A DNA stretch of 64,000 bases. Origin: Durusdinium trenchii (lineage: Eukaryota; Sar; Dinophyceae; Suessiales; Symbiodiniaceae). Below, in pieces: positions 19,301 to 32,304 of this stretch. The notes beneath the pieces were generated by a model. The model was not told where the DNA came from. It did not search any database and saw only the letters and a program-made list of their open reading frames with translations. Where the stretch lies: positions 889,204-953,203 of the forward strand of contig CAXAMN010021374.1 of the NCBI GenBank assembly GCA_963970005.1. The letters are read 5' to 3'. A program made the position numbers and the translations under genes. How positions within the stretch are numbered: position 1 is the stretch's first letter; each line of letters starts with the position of its first letter.

Positions 19301-22050
19301 GGATCCATCAGTGTCAGGACCACTTTGGAGTAGTGCGTGATCCATCTGAGATGCGTCAGCTGTGCACCGACGAGGAGCAAGTGGCAGAAAGCTGGGGGGG
19401 ATACTTTTGAAATCCTCTGAACTTGCTTAGGTTGATCAGTTTAACATAGTTTGACTGTTTGTTTGGACAGCTGTACACTAACTTTCTTGAGACATGTCTT
19501 GAAGCCGAAAGTGGGGAAGATCTCCCTGATGCAAGGAGCAGGGCCCAGTGGGACGTGTGAGCTCTGCTCATGCTAGCGTCCCAGTTTCATGGATCAAGGG
19601 AGTGTTGCTTCCTGGGCTTTGATGTCATGTCTCACATTTCACGCAGAAGTCGAGCATTGTATTCTGATTCCATTTTGTCTAATTGGAGAGATGAGCTCAG
19701 TTGGACGAGTCGCCTCGCAGCTATGCGGCATCTCAGGGCAGCTACAGTGAGGCTGGAGAGATTAGTTTCGATGCTGTCGATTCATGCATGTATGTGATAG
19801 CTTTAAGGCCTTTGAATCCCAAGTTGTGTATGTAGCTGCTGCTCTGACAACGGTTCCATGAGGGTTGCGACTTCTCAACAAAAGATTAACTTCTGTTTTT
19901 GTGCACATGACTTTGGTTGGAAACTAAACATGCATGTTGGGTGTATCTCCGGCCTAAACAGTTGAACTCATAGGACCATTGACAGCAATGCAGAAGAATC
20001 TGAGTCTGAGAAGATCACATCCCCAGGTATGTGAATCTACCCATTGTATGTTGATTGTATACTTTCTAGATCTACAACCTTTGTAGCCATGTGCTGCTCG
20101 CTCTCTGAACTGTGGGTCTGTGTTTCTTTCGTTTGCCGGGATGTTGGACTCTTGGAGAAGAGATTCATGGACATTGCAACTACCCAACCCTACCCGCCAG
20201 CGAGCGGGCAAAGATATATACATGTTTCCAGAGGCCAGAGGGCCAGTCGTTGCCAGAGATGGCAGAAATGAAGTATAGTGGGCACTATAGTTGGTTTTTA
20301 GCCGACTGCATATTCAACAGCTCGGCTGACGGATTGACATACTTGGGCAGGATGAGGGCATCTCAAGTTTGGCCCTGAGACGTACTGCAGCAGAAAAGAT
20401 GGCTTCAAAACTTGAAAGGGAACATGAACAAGATGAACAAAAGGCAAGGGCCTCTTCAAGAAGGGCCTCATTAAAGCACCCTTGGGCCCTTTCCATCCCT
20501 TACCTTTGCCTTCTTTTGTTTCTTCTTTTTTCATCCTTTTGTTCGAATGCCAAGGCAAGGGAAAGTGGCCATCCTCCACCAGGTTGGGGATCCGTAGATT
20601 GTTTGTTGTCAGGATCTGTCCATTGGACTCCATTGGACTGGGAGCTACCAAAAAGAGCTTTAGCAACTTTAGCAAGTTATTTAGCAAGTCTTTTCATAGT
20701 TGTGTTCTCAGTGTTTTTTCTGGTCAAAGAACATGACATGTTTGTAGTTCATGAGGAGTGGTGGCGGATACTCGAAGCTGTTTTCGGCTGCACCGCAGCA
20801 CCTGGTCTTCCTCTCAGATTCCAACAGGTGCTGAACCATGCTGAACCACTCAAGTTGACATGTTTGTCACCAGAGCTCTCATTGTAGATGGACAATGGCG
20901 TTTTGCCAAGTTGATTACAAAACGAACTGCTATTGATGTTTCTTTGCAAAACGGTTGTTGGGCACGTTCTTCCAACTGTCTTGGGGTCTTCCGCAGTGAT
21001 TTTCTTTTGAACCGCCACGAGCCTCAGGCACTTGTATTCGATACCTTGGTGGCCAGAGACAGGTGTCACTTGTCTTCCACTGGCTAGTGCTGAGAAGGAG
21101 GTCAAATACTCTTGTATGCAAAGTCTCTCGTTTTTCTGGTGTACTGTGGCGACCACTATGCTACGGCATATCGGTATGCTGGCACGTTGGCGTAATGTCA
21201 TAAGATAAGTGTATGCTGACATTCGACATGGCGGTAGGATGACATGTTGCCCTGAAGCCATGGAGTCACATCGCCATGTGCTCTGTAAATATACTATATT
21301 GCATATAGGGCATTAATAGGAGCAACAAAAAAGGATCTTGCAGTGGGCTTCTGAGCCTGTTCGAAAAAACATGTTCATAATCTCTATTTGAGGTCTAACT
21401 ATCATGTACATGTTTGAGTTCTCGATTTAATTCATATGTAATATTCTATGTGCAAGGCCGCTATTCTGTGATGATTATGCCGGTGTAGCTGATTTGTTTT
21501 GTCATGTTCTCTGTAAATCAGGGTGGATCATCCTCCTGGACCAAAATATTCATTGGATGCTTCCAGCCTCCATGGCCCAAGGTCTTGAGCTAATCCGGGA
21601 GACTCTCCCGCTTCCAGCGTGGATCCCAGGACTCCAGGGTCGAATTGACGACGGTCAGACCATTCGTGTATAAGACCCTCAAATACATAGAAAAGTAAAA
21701 TTCCTTTCAGAATGGATTGGGAACCGTTTCTATTCATTTGGGGACCACTGTACATACACAAGGTGCTCAGAGATTCTCAGGTGCCCCCTATGAAAGGAGT
21801 CTCAAACAGAATTTAAGCTATTTTACCTACACAAGTACACAGTCATGATTGTTTGTCTAGATCTCCCAGGTTGGTCGCACAAAGTGCTTTCCAGCTGAAC
21901 CATGAGGACGGATGATTGTTTGAACACTTCGAGACATGTTCCTTTTCACAGAACTGTTTGCCAACCTGCTTTTCGCTAGGATATGATCCGGAGGGAATCA
22001 AAGGCCTTGAGGTCTTACCTGCCTAATATCAATCCATGATCAATCTTCTT
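16329..22050. other. Gene-poor region; only weak exon candidates
   Basis: No protein family was recognised. Short protein-like stretches bounded by AG and by GT/GC lie at about 17448-17551 (Ala/Gly-rich) and 18202-18309 (amphipathic, LHLALAMLKAMNRHHC). An open frame at 20369-20887 has two hydrophobic stretches, but a frame on the other strand is equally open. (TA)n microsatellites occur at 17388-17404 and elsewhere. I see no repeat array here. Confidence 0.4.
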
Positions 22051-22928
22051 GATGCGTGGAAACCATGCTAGCTAGTGTCAGCTCTTCCATCGAATCACTT
22101 GCCTTCATCCTTATGCATTGTGTCATAGCCCTCGAAGCGTGGCATTTGCGATTGATGTTTTGCATGGGATGGCATGGAGATTGCTCCTGCCGCCCAGTTT
22201 CACGCGTGTCCAAGACGAGTGCTCGCTTAGAACCAGTGGTAAATATAGAGAGAGAGCAATTTCATGCAATTTCGGCGTGCTACAACATGCTGCCTTGAGC
22301 ACTGCATCTCACGACATGGACTGTCTCAAACCGTGGCCTGCAGATTGCTGCGGCCAGATGTATTGATAGAGCATTTCTGTATGAGCCGAGTGATTCAGCA
22401 AGATATTAAGTTGTATGAAGTCTTCGGAAGACGAACACAAAAGCGATGGCCTCTAAAGTGATGCTCCAACACTCCAGGAAATTATCTTCAAGATAATTTG
22501 GTTGCAGAAATGCACTACGGCTCTTCAAATCGGTGGCAGCCGGCCTTGGTATTTTTTTTAACAACAGCTGAAGTGGCAGCACACTTGGATCGGCCGGATA
22601 ACACCGTTGTGTGTAGTGACTGCAGTACCAGCAGAAACTTCTCAGACACGGTACTTTTGTGTGGTTCAATTGATTGACCCAGTATTTTAGAATCGAAGAA
22701 ATCCAAGCCCTGAAGAACTTGTTTGTTTCACTGGGAGGTTTTTTTGCTGGACCTGACTTGGGGGATTTCAGTCAAGTGCAGATTTCAAGCGCTTCAGGAG
22801 GCCGAAGCCAAAGAGAGAAAAGCAACAGCAACAAACGATTTCGAAGGAGTTTGACATTCTTCGCAGATTAGGCATCGTTTTGTGTCAACCTTTTCCACCG
22901 CTTCAGAAGCGATCAACATGCTGTTTTT

Positions 22929-23160
22929 TTGCGAGTTTGCTCCAACGCTGCATGCGCTTTGACACAGTGCTTTGCGCTTTTCCATGCAGCAGTAGCTCGA
23001 ATCGTGGAGTTATATGGAGTTGCTGGCTCCGCCAGTTTGCTTCATGGATGGGGCCCTATCATCCAAAGTGACGCAAGAGATGTAGTGGGTGAGGAGAACT
23101 GTGACTCGCTCATTTGTACCATCAAGGCAGAACGACATGAGAAAAGGTTTGAGGCGCGCA
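22929..23160 (+). CDS. Candidate exon, unrecognised
   Basis: The + strand reads as a protein-like stretch (ARIVELYGVAGSASLLHG, then IIQSDARDVVGEENC and a charged ICTIKAERHEKRFEAR). It has balanced amino-acid use and could be bounded by an AG near 22970 and a donor near 23160. A second candidate at about 23315-23505 would encode two hydrophobic segments (NAFLFASAVFCWVLP and VIAPVILGASFVF). They may be neighbouring exons of one membrane protein lying upstream of the PARG-like gene on the same strand. No family was recognised. Confidence 0.3.
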
Positions 23161-23902
23161 GCTTTTTAAGACTTTGGGTAGCGGCGGAGTCCTCTAATTA
23201 GATAGAAAGACTAGACTTCACACGTATCGAATGTAGCACAGCGGACATTGTACCTGGCTTTTGACCCGCAGCCTCAAAGCATTCGAGAAGTGAAGTACCT
23301 CTCTTCATCCTGATGATGTGGGCACAAATAGGCGTGAACGCGTTTCTATTTGCTTCTGCTGTTTTTTGTTGGGTACTTCCAATCGAATGGCCAGTGATAG
23401 CGCCGGTGATTCTTGGTGCTTCCTTCGTCTTCTCGGTTCCAACGTCAGGCCTTTCAGCCTTCGTGGCACTGAACCTGGCGCTCGGGGAACTGAACGGTGC
23501 ACCAGGTGAGTTTAGGATCATGTTGAATCTCCCGTTTTGGCAAAGTCTGGACAAATGTAAGCCTTGTGCAACTTTGTACTCTGTGTAACAAGGAGATGCC
23601 CAAGTTCTTAGTGGCCTTTTTCTGCTTCTTTTCAATCAAGCCCAGATGAGTGCGACGACTCCTTACAGCTGCTGCAAGAGCCCAACCTTACACAGGCACA
23701 GCAACAGAGTGGAGCAGCTGAATGCAGAGATTCCATAGGTCCATAGGTTCTGACCACATCTCTCCTGGAGTCAACCTGCCAGGCCAAAAAGCGCTTCCCA
23801 GCAAAGTCTTTGGGCGGTGCCTACATGTCCAACAAGGCTGAATAGCTGAACAAAGTTAACACAGTTCTACTGCGTCTTTGCTCCTCACCTTGCCGATGGT
23901 GA

Positions 23903-25673
23903 GGAGTCCAAGCTCTTTCGGTGGACGCCGACCAACACAAAGCTTTGGCAGATCAAACAGGCGTTGAGAAACTTGGCAGCACCCATATGGGTATCGGTAT
24001 GAGTCATACCTGGTCAAGACAGTGGTGGGCAGGAGAAGCATCTGCATCCTTTCAGAGGGACCTCGATCTGGCTAAGGCGCACCTTTTGAGAATGCCAATC
24101 CCTTTGGATCCTTGGGATCAGTCGATGAGGTGGCAGCATGGTTGGAAGTTTTTCAGTCCGAGACTCCCTTCGGTGAACCTGGAGTTCTTGTACCTTGGCC
24201 AGAAGAGGACGATGACCAATTGGGTCATGGTGGATGGGTGGCCTATTCTCGCCGACAGGTTTGCCATATCACCGCCAAAGCCTTTTTTGGGCTCCAAGAC
24301 GCCCGGATACCAAAGTGGACTTCGGAGGTTGATGAAGATGTGCAAAACGACCGGCGACTTCCGGAAGGCCTTCGCAAGTCTTCTGGCGGCCTGCTATGCC
24401 GATCCCACCTTGGCGAATGGTGGCCAAGGTCCAATCCTCTTGGCCGCAAAGGCCAAGGTGGCCCCATCAGTGGAGGCGGTTCGGGAGAAGGCCAAGGGTG
24501 AAGCTGTTCCATTGACCAGTGCTGGTCTTCGGGTCTGTGATTACGATACTGGAGCAGTTGCAGGTGCTTATGAACACCTGGAGACAGTGCCGACCTCTGG
24601 ATGCCAGGCCCGTCCCCAGGATGCTGTTGGAGTGGATTTCATGACTGGTGGTCTAGCAGGCCAGGCGACCCAGGACATTTCAGCATCTTGGTTTGGTGGC
24701 TACCTTTTTGATGCTGGAGCCTGTGGTCTGGGTGGTGGTCAGGACGAGCGCTTGTCCGTTTACTTCCCGGAGGTCACCGTTTTGGCGTACTTCCTCTCGG
24801 AAAGCCATCCATTTCCCCAAGTCCGGCAGCCTTTGTGGATCCTGGGAGCGAGGAACTTCTTCAAGACCCTAGATGGCACTGCAAGGTTTGACTCGCCCAT
24901 GGAACTAGCGGATGTCCCTTTGGACAATGATCTTGTGGAGGTTCCACTAGCAGGTGCCAATGTCAAGATCAGCTCTTCAAGGCAGGAGAAACAACATGCC
25001 TCAGTTGCCATAGTTTTCAATATACCTTAAGCTCCTTCATTGCCATCACCTGCAATAACTTGAACGACTGCGCCTCAGAGGTTGCTTTGTTTTGAACAGG
25101 CCATTTGTCGTCTTCATGAGCGAGAGTCAAGGCTTTTTTGATGAGACCATGCCAAACCTTCACCTGGCTCGTACGAATCGATTACCTGCACAAAGAGATA
25201 TGGGCCAGGGAAAGGCGTCCTTTGAGAAGCAGGTGTTCGCGCTGTGTTGAGATTGTGACGTCGATTTCCTTGTTTGGCTTGATTTAGTGTTCTGTCAGCA
25301 GGTGCGCGCATGGTACAGGTCATTGGCACTAACTTCTTACGATGAGGCCAGGCTGGGAGGAAGTATGCTGGCACTGAGCAAACATGCTATATCTTTGCAA
25401 TAGTATCGAAGTTCTTTGGAATGTCTTGCTTTGCACGGTTTATTGCAGAGGACGTGCAGCCCGCCTTGAAAGCATTGGTCTCTTCTGTGGGTGCTGGACC
25501 ATGGCTGGCAGGGCTATGGCGGTTTGGATGCAGATATGATGGATCTTGTAGTCATTGTAGTCTACGTGACAGTGCGGAGGTGTTGTGGAAAAATCAGAAG
25601 CGGATCATTTCGTTCAATGTTTCTCAGGTGGGGCGACTCACAACTGGGATTTCTGGCTGTATGGTTGGGCCAG
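23903..25673 (+). CDS. PARG-like poly(ADP-ribose) glycohydrolase, multi-exon, ends incomplete
   Basis: The main exon (about 23903-24981) has no plausible start codon and opens after AG|G, so upstream exons are missing. It contains VGVDFMTGGLAG, GGYLFDAGACGLGGGQDERL (24692-24755) and YFPEVTVLAYFL, then LWILGAR and GTARFDSP. This order follows the PARG catalytic pattern VDFAN, GGG, QEE, PE, GA-FS-GYA. QEE is QDE here, which keeps the last Glu. The exon ends TCAAG|GC, and the next (25100 on) gives PFVVFMSESQG, completing an Arg codon. A later exon (about 25450-25518) ends with AGPWLAGLW. The following one (25628-25673 or a little further) continues WGDSQLGFLAVWLGQ, the family's G-W-x-x-G-x-x-GGD-x-x-L region. 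The product would hydrolyse poly(ADP-ribose). The exons between 25145 and 25450 and the 3' end are unresolved. Confidence 0.65.
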
Positions 25674-28295
25674 GCAGGGGCGCAGACACTTCACAAGCTC
25701 AGAAAGTCATGTATATAATATATATATTTATATTTATATTTGTATTATTATATAGACATTTAGTCAGTACGAAATGCATCATGCATGCAGGGAGGAATTT
25801 GCAAGGACTTCTGAGCCCTCACTTGTAAGGCGTTGGCTGCAACTACTTGGGGCACTCTACCTTTGGACACTTTCCTCAGCGCAGGGTTGCAAAATCCTAG
25901 GTGATTATATCGTCTGGTCATACAAGATGTGGCAACGTGCCATCACCCATGATTTCCAAGGACTACTACGTTTACTCCGACTTCACTGAGAATCCTGGCA
26001 ACCAATGCTACATCCTTCCTGGTGCAGCCTGCCAAGAATGTCTTCGTCGATGCGCAGATCCTGACCCACCAGCAAGTGCGTCTTTTGGCTAAAACCAGTG
26101 TGGACATGTAGTTTTGCATAAGGCAGGAGCCCATCTATAATCCCTGGGTTATATACACCCCATTGTAACCACTCCAAGAACAGGGCTCGGGTGTAATTGT
26201 GATTGTCAACAATATCCACTGTATTTTTTTTAGTGGTTACCTTTCAAGTTCAACTACTTGCCAGCAAAGTAGATGGTGGTCTGGCTTGTGCCAGCAAGCA
26301 GGATCTACTTGTACGCCAAAGCACTATCAGCTATCTATCGTGGTACATTCTACAGTGGATCGAGTCTTTTTGCTGAGAACCGAAAACTTGAACTGCAGAA
26401 CCAGAGACCTAGTCAAACTATCATGCATGTGATTTCACACAGCTCTGGGCTTTGATAGTAAGAACTACACCACAACAAACATTGGATAAAACCTAAAGCC
26501 CAAGAGATTTCAGCTGAGGTATTGGATGCCGGACAATGCTTATTTCAACTGGCGTCCCTGTGTCCCAGACGCAAGCATTTGCGGGGCCAAGGTGCTTCGA
26601 TTGAGATTGCTTTGCTGACTGTTTGTAAGTCCATCTCAGCTCCATGATGTACTTCAAGAGTTTGTCCTTTGCTGGTCGGTCTCCCATTTGACTTTAATTT
26701 TCAGGGTATTTCAGACATAGTTGCCGCCTATGGATCAAGGACTGTTTGGATGAATTCGCTTGTTCTTGTGAGGCTCAGTGCATTTGCGTCGAGATCATTT
26801 GCGTCGTTCTAGTGCTTATCCTTTGTTTATTGCCTTAGATGATATTTAAACAGGGATTTCATACACTCAGGAAGGGGTGTTGTGACTGCTACAAATTAAG
26901 ACATGGGCATGCTATGTGTCAAAAAACAAAAGCATTGTAGTATATAATTAAGTGCGAATTGCATTGAAATCAGATGGATTTTATGAGGCAATAGCAGAAC
27001 ACTGGAGGGCTCGCAAGACATTCCTGATGCCAGGAGCGTTATTGACTTGTGGGAGGAGATTGAGAGCAAAGTTGCCAATGGTCCCATGTCAACAAATGTT
27101 TTTGACATTCTGCTGAGTTGAGGTACAAAGTTCTACAGACTTTCTGTGTGGCTGTAGCGACTTCAACTTGCATGACTTTTGAAGGCCACAGCAGTACCTT
27201 TTGTTGCTGGCTTCTGAATTCATCCTAGACTTGCTGCAGACCGCTCCTCACTTTTGGCAAGACAACACAGGAGGAGTGAAGTCCGTTTTCAGCTTGCACA
27301 AGTCAGGAAGACATCCTCCCTAACATCCACCTCTTTCCAAACCAAATGTGTCTGCTCCAGTAGGCCCAAAACAATTAAGATTCCAACTGTACTTTAACCC
27401 CAACCTTCTGCAGTGTGCCATGCTATGCCTGTCCTTGTGTCCTAACAAGATAACATAGCTCACCCCAAATGAAAGGAAACCAAAATGCTGGCGTTGTTTC
27501 CCAACTCCACCAAGCCAAGACTGCTTGGTGGTCGCGCGGTGTAAAGCCTGGCCAGAAAAGTTGCGGCTGCAAGCCTTTGCAGTTTGGGGAGATGGAAGAT
27601 GGAACTCTTGCCTGGAAGTACGTGTTTGTTTCGTGCAACATTTCACTAACTTGCCAACTGCTAATTGAGTCTGTCAACAATACCAAGCTTTGTTACACAG
27701 CTCTTTCAATGACTTAGTATCTGGCGGCTCACTTCTTGTGCACCTTGGTGGACTGAGGCCTGGAAGAGCTATTGAAATGCTGCCGGACTGGTTCCACGAA
27801 ACGCCTGCGTTCGTCGGGGTTTTAGCATGTTTTAGCTATAAAGTCAGAAGGGCCAGCTTGATGGCCTCATCATTGAGCTTCCGAGTTATTGAGCGTAGTA
27901 TTGAGCGTATTCAACAGTACCTTTCGCTAGCTGGAGCCCAGCAAACCTTTGGTGCAGGGTGCTTCCACATGGAAGCAGTGTATTCTTTTTGCTTCTGCAG
28001 GAGGTGACCTGGAAGCCCCAAAAGGCAGCATCGACACATTCAAGGGCATTGCTGAAAAAGCAAAGGTTGATGTTCTTTGCATGTTGCATTCTACTCTGGT
28101 TTTGAAGACTTCTTGTTGTTTTTTTCAACGGCTTCGGTGTGTAGGGCATATGTTTTAGAGCCTTCCATTGGCAGGCACCAGAACGCATTCGAGTGCACTG
28201 AGTGTGTGCGCACAGTCGGACGAACCGTTGGATGTGTTGGATTCCCACAGACCGTTGGTGGTCACTTGTCCGATGTATGTAGCATCATGAGAAGA
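25674..28295. other. Mostly non-coding; weak exon candidates
   Basis: A (TA)n/(TTTATA)n microsatellite lies at 25712-25755. Protein-like stretches occur at about 25960-26075 (KDYYVYSDFTENPG, then a Cys-rich CQECLRRC), 26290-26400 (RIYLYAKALSAIYRG) and 28003-28068 (GDLEAPKGSIDTFKGIAEKAK followed by GT). They are on the same strand as the PARG-like gene and could be its last exons or those of the next gene. None could be assigned to a family. Confidence 0.3.
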
Positions 28296-28399
28296 GCTCC
28301 TGGCATTACTAGTAGTAACAAGAAGCTACTAGTAACAAGTGCCTCGCTACTAGTAACAGGTGCCTTACTAGTAGCAACAAGAAGCTACTAGTAACATGA
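28296..28399. repeat. CTAGTA-type dispersed repeat, copy 1
   Basis: The array is built from ACTAGTAACAAG and AAGCTACTAGTA units, starting in CTCCTGGCATTACTAG. The same phrases recur at seven other places in the window. Confidence 0.85.
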
Positions 28400-29485
28400 G
28401 AAGAGCCACTCTTTTTGTGAAGTGGCGTTCCAGGGAAACCTTTCCGAAAAAGCTTTGGATAGGTTAGCTGAACGCTGAACGCTGAAAAACCCAAGGAAGT
28501 GGCGATCCAACAATCTATTTTGTAGCACAGTCCAAGCTACTGGGAGAAGGCTGCACCTGAGCATGACTTTTTATATGTGCTGTTTCTGCCTTTTACTATT
28601 TTTTTCTGTCCTCTTCCAGTGCCTCCTCAGGAGCTTCCTTCGCAGCGCATTTGCGAATGGAAGCTCCGACACCTGTTTAAATCTTATCGACGGACCGCAA
28701 GCAAAAGGATTGAATGATCCAGTTTTTTGCTTCAGTCTCCTGGACATGCAGAGTGTCCTAGTTTGGTCATTGGTGTAGCTTTGCAAGCACTGTACTTGTT
28801 GACAAATGGTTTGCTCCACTAGATTTTGGCTTGCTATTGTGCTGTTGGCATTGTCTTTAGCCATACATTGACATAGTTTTAGCATATGATTGGTCCGTGA
28901 GCAGAGTGTCAAAAAGAAAGTAGAGAAGAACCAGAGCAGTAGAATCCAGCCTTTTGTCAAACGCCATGAAGCAGCGCAAGTACAGTCTGCCTCTAAGCCC
29001 AGTTCTTCAACGAGGTGGGCCTGCGAACCTGAGTGATTCAAATTGAGACCGAGAGCCGTCAAAAACAGGTCGCTTCACGACAATCGCCGGTCGCACCAGA
29101 TGTTGGACAGCACCTCCAAATATCTCCAAATAACATGATGCCAAACTTTGCATTTTTCCTGTTTTCTTGTGTGTGTGTGCTTTTTTCCCACCACACTTCC
29201 CTCCAGACACACCTCAGGAAGCAGGTAATGCAATTCCGTTCCCAAATGAAAAAGCCATTCACAACTGTGGGCAGATTTTTGAAAAAAAAAACAAAGAGAT
29301 AACAAAAGGGAGGTAACCACGATCCAGACCAACCGCTTGCAGGTCCTCCATCTGCCGAGAGACTTCTGTCACCTGGAACACGCACCACTACTGCAGCGCG
29401 CAGCAGTGGTGTCACACCACGTGGCCCACGCAGGTCTCCATGGTCAGCACCTGCACCTGCGACTCCAGAGAAACTTCGCCCCAGC

Positions 29486-29995
29486 GTGGCACCACGGGGC
29501 TGGGAGCGTGGCTCGTGTTTGAAAGACAAAAGCCCGCGCTGGGTCAATGTGACAAGCGGAGAGAGCTTGGCGAGAAGTGGAGTAGGTGAAGTAGATGAGG
29601 TGAAGAGCTTGAAGAGCAAAGTGAAAGAGATGACTTCCAATCGGTCCGATTTGTTGGCCTCTGAAGTCATCGATTGGAAGGAGAGCGATGCTGAACAAAG
29701 ATTCTGCAAAGATTCTCCCATGGAGGCGCAGCTCGTCGACCCAAAAACAGCCCAGTCCGCAAAGCCGGAAAGCTGGGCAGACCAGTGCCGAGCAGTCAGC
29801 GACCTCATGAAGCCATTTCGGGAGTCCTTAGAGGCCCTGCAAGGAGTTGGGACCCCAAATGGAGTGTCCGCTCCCAACTTCTCTGCAAAGCCTGGTGTTC
29901 TCCGTCAATGTCCGCTGATGATTGCGGCTGTCACAGCTCTTCAGAAGGCGTTGGACAGCCCAGAGAGGCGCGCTACACAGAGGGTGAAAGCATAG
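29486..29995 (+). CDS. Hypothetical open frame (169 codons)
   Basis: No family was recognised. Composition is charged and helical (GEVDEVKSLKSKVKEM, DSPMEAQLVDPKTAQ), without the Cys/aromatic excess of chance frames. The frame opens upstream in Arg/His-rich sequence, so the real start may be an AG acceptor rather than the first codon. A longer frame lies on the opposite strand over the same bases (29059-29877), but its composition is less protein-like. A further protein-like stretch follows at about 30085-30288. A coiled-coil or disordered protein is possible. Confidence 0.35.
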   Translation: MAPRGWERGSCLKDKSPRWVNVTSGESLARSGVGEVDEVKSLKSKVKEMTSNRSDLLASEVIDWKESDAEQRFCKDSPMEAQLVDPKTAQSAKPESWADQCRAVSDLMKPFRESLEALQGVGTPNGVSAPNFSAKPGVLRQCPLMIAAVTALQKALDSPERRATQRVKA

Positions 29996-30423
29996 TGGCA
30001 TGGCCCACTGAGTTCAGTTTATTTGGCTTTGCAAGTTGCAGCACTGCTCAGTGTAGATTTAGCATGTTCAATTTTGTTGGTTCCAGGACCGGCAATGATG
30101 ATGGAGGCACCGGGAATAGCTCTCAAGAAGTTGTCCGGACCTTAGCTGGAGCTGAGAGGACTTGGGCATCTCTTCCTGTCATCCTTCCGTTGGTCCATTG
30201 GTCCATTCCATTTGACGCCTTTGAATGCAGTGATTGGACCAATTGGGCCAAATTTGTTAGGGCGAGGAGGCAAGACTGGCAGAAGTGAAGGCCGAGATAG
30301 AGGAGTGGAAGCTGAATCACTGGGAAAGGGTGACAATGAGTCTTTTGGGGGTAAAGACAAGACAGGTGTCTGATGCTGCGTAGGGGTAGGCTTCAAAAAG
30401 GACATGAAGGACTCTTGACTTTT

Positions 30424-30527
30424 GAGACTAGTAGCAAAAAGCTTCTAGTAACAAGGGAATCGCTACTAGTAACAAGGTGCCTTACTGTACTACTAGGAAC
30501 ATACTAGGAACAAGAAGCTACCAGTCT
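30424..30527. repeat. CTAGTA-type dispersed repeat, copy 2
   Basis: It contains ACTAGTAGCAAAAAGC, CGCTACTAGTAACAAGG and ACTAGGAACAAGAAGC, the same units as the other copies but more diverged. Confidence 0.8.
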
Positions 30528-32304
30528 AATCCACATTGGAACGTCAGGACTTGGAAGGACAGGTGTTTGTGTTGGAGCGTGGCGTCAGGGCAAAAGACCT
30601 GGAGGAGGACCGAGCGTGCTTCGTTTTAGGGAACCATTGATGTTTGAGTCTTATTTGGAGTTGATTCTTTTGGTGAGGTGGCAGCTCAATTGAGAAGCCG
30701 TGTGGCAGAATTACGAGAGGAGGAGGCGGGTGTATATCCTGTATCACTGTGGATTAGCTGGATCTTGATTTGAGCTGCTTGCAGGCCCGCTCAGCTGCTT
30801 TGAGGGAAGAATGCCGCACTGCTCTCAGAGTGTCCGTGTGCATTCTATGCACAACTCTTCGAAACGCTCCTGGGAATGTGCATTGAGCAAAACAATTCAT
30901 GCATGTATTCAGTTGCCTAAAAGCAAGATAGCTACCTGCTAAAGTCTATTGGTGACGAGCGACGATAGCCCATGACAATAGAATTGATATCGAGGAGAGC
31001 TTCGCTTGCAGATAGCAGAGCTGGTGGCCCATACACTGCCAGATGAAGGCCTAAGATCACAACAATCCTGGACATCATGTCGTTTTTATTTGTTTCCTTT
31101 TTTTCGATGTATTGAACAAGACCTGTGCGAGGCCTCATACAACGTTCTGAACTCCAAGGACGTTTACAACAATTACAAATATCGTTGACAAAAAGACAGA
31201 TTCCGAATAGTTGCAGATTCACAATTATAATATATTAAGATATGATGATATGATATGTTTTGCTCGCCGTACGACGAGGCACGTGGCAAAGAACCTAAGA
31301 ACATCATTCAAAACCGCCAAGCACAAAGGAACGGGGAGCAGGAAGGCAGAGAAGGAACAGGGAGCGAAGCTGGCGAGCCAGAGCTGGGGAGCAGGGCAGA
31401 AATTGTGCGGCGGAGGAGTCATGGAGGAGCCTGTTGCCGTCAGACCATTGGCATAAACTCTATGGTGACCGGTGCCTCACATTGTAGGGCTGGCATTTGA
31501 TTGCTGGGTCGCGTTTCTCCATGAAAAGTGACTTTACTCCTCTTCTGTTTATGGCATGTGTGGGGTCTTTACTGTGCTGGCTTTGGGCGTTTCTTTGCAC
31601 AAGATTTGGCTCCTGTGTTTCTTAATGTGGATGTCTTTTTTGCACAAGGCTTTGAAGGTTTGTCAATTTGGAGTTCATGCAGTGTGCAGCAACAATTCGT
31701 GAAACAAATTGCTTCTTTGACTCGTCTCCAACCAAGTGGTGGGGCCCCCGTTGTGGCTGTTGCGTCCTTCTTGGGGTGTGAAAATCATTGTTTACAATGC
31801 AAACAAGTTTGGGACTTGCACGGTTGTAGTTTTATGCCATTACAGTATGCAGTTATCCCGGTTATCCCTCTTTTCTTGAAAAGATGTTTGCATACAAGAA
31901 CTGGGCATGCCTGTCCTTTGTCATTTTGCACAATGTTTGGAAACGCAACTAATGGGGTTGCTTCGAAGCTCTTGCATCATGAAAATTTGGGTTGTGTACG
32001 TGTTTCCTGGCGTTCACCATTTGATCTCCAATTTCATAGTCATCCCGTTCATCCCGGCTCCGCTCTGTCACCTGTCACCATCCTGTTTGATCCGTTCCTG
32101 CATGTAAAGTATTTACTATCTATCACTTGTTGTTCGGCGTAGTCGAATTGTGAAGGCCCCCAGACTGGCCCAAAACTCGCGGATTACACGCGGACAAACA
32201 CGAGTGACGGTCCACCATTCGTAAATCAAGGCAGTTATGGTCCGCCGCCATTCGGCCGGTGCAAGTTTTTTCGGCTCAGAGCCCAAGAAAGCGGCCAAAG
32301 GTCT
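30528..32304. other. Intergenic region upstream of kelch gene
   Basis: No recognisable gene was seen. An open frame of 204 codons (31528-32142) is rich in Cys, Phe, His and Leu and looks like chance. A low-complexity Gly/Glu/Arg stretch lies near 31330-31420. The bases just before the kelch start codon read CCAAAG|GTCT, a possible trans-splice acceptor. Confidence 0.45.

Noticed and set aside
20298..20887. Overlapping open frames on both strands with hydrophobic stretches
   Set aside because: Neither strand shows a family motif or clean splice edges, and the two strands are equally open.
24760..25020. Minus-strand frames under the PARG-like exon
   Set aside because: The + strand carries ordered PARG motifs that join across two GC introns; the antisense frames have no motif.
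29059..29877. Minus-strand open frame of 272 codons
   Set aside because: It overlaps a + strand frame with more protein-like composition. Its own sequence is rich in Cys, Trp, Phe and low-complexity Gly/Arg, and no family was recognised.
31528..32142. Open frame of 204 codons
   Set aside because: The high Cys, Phe, His and Leu content and lack of charged residues look like chance translation of non-coding DNA.
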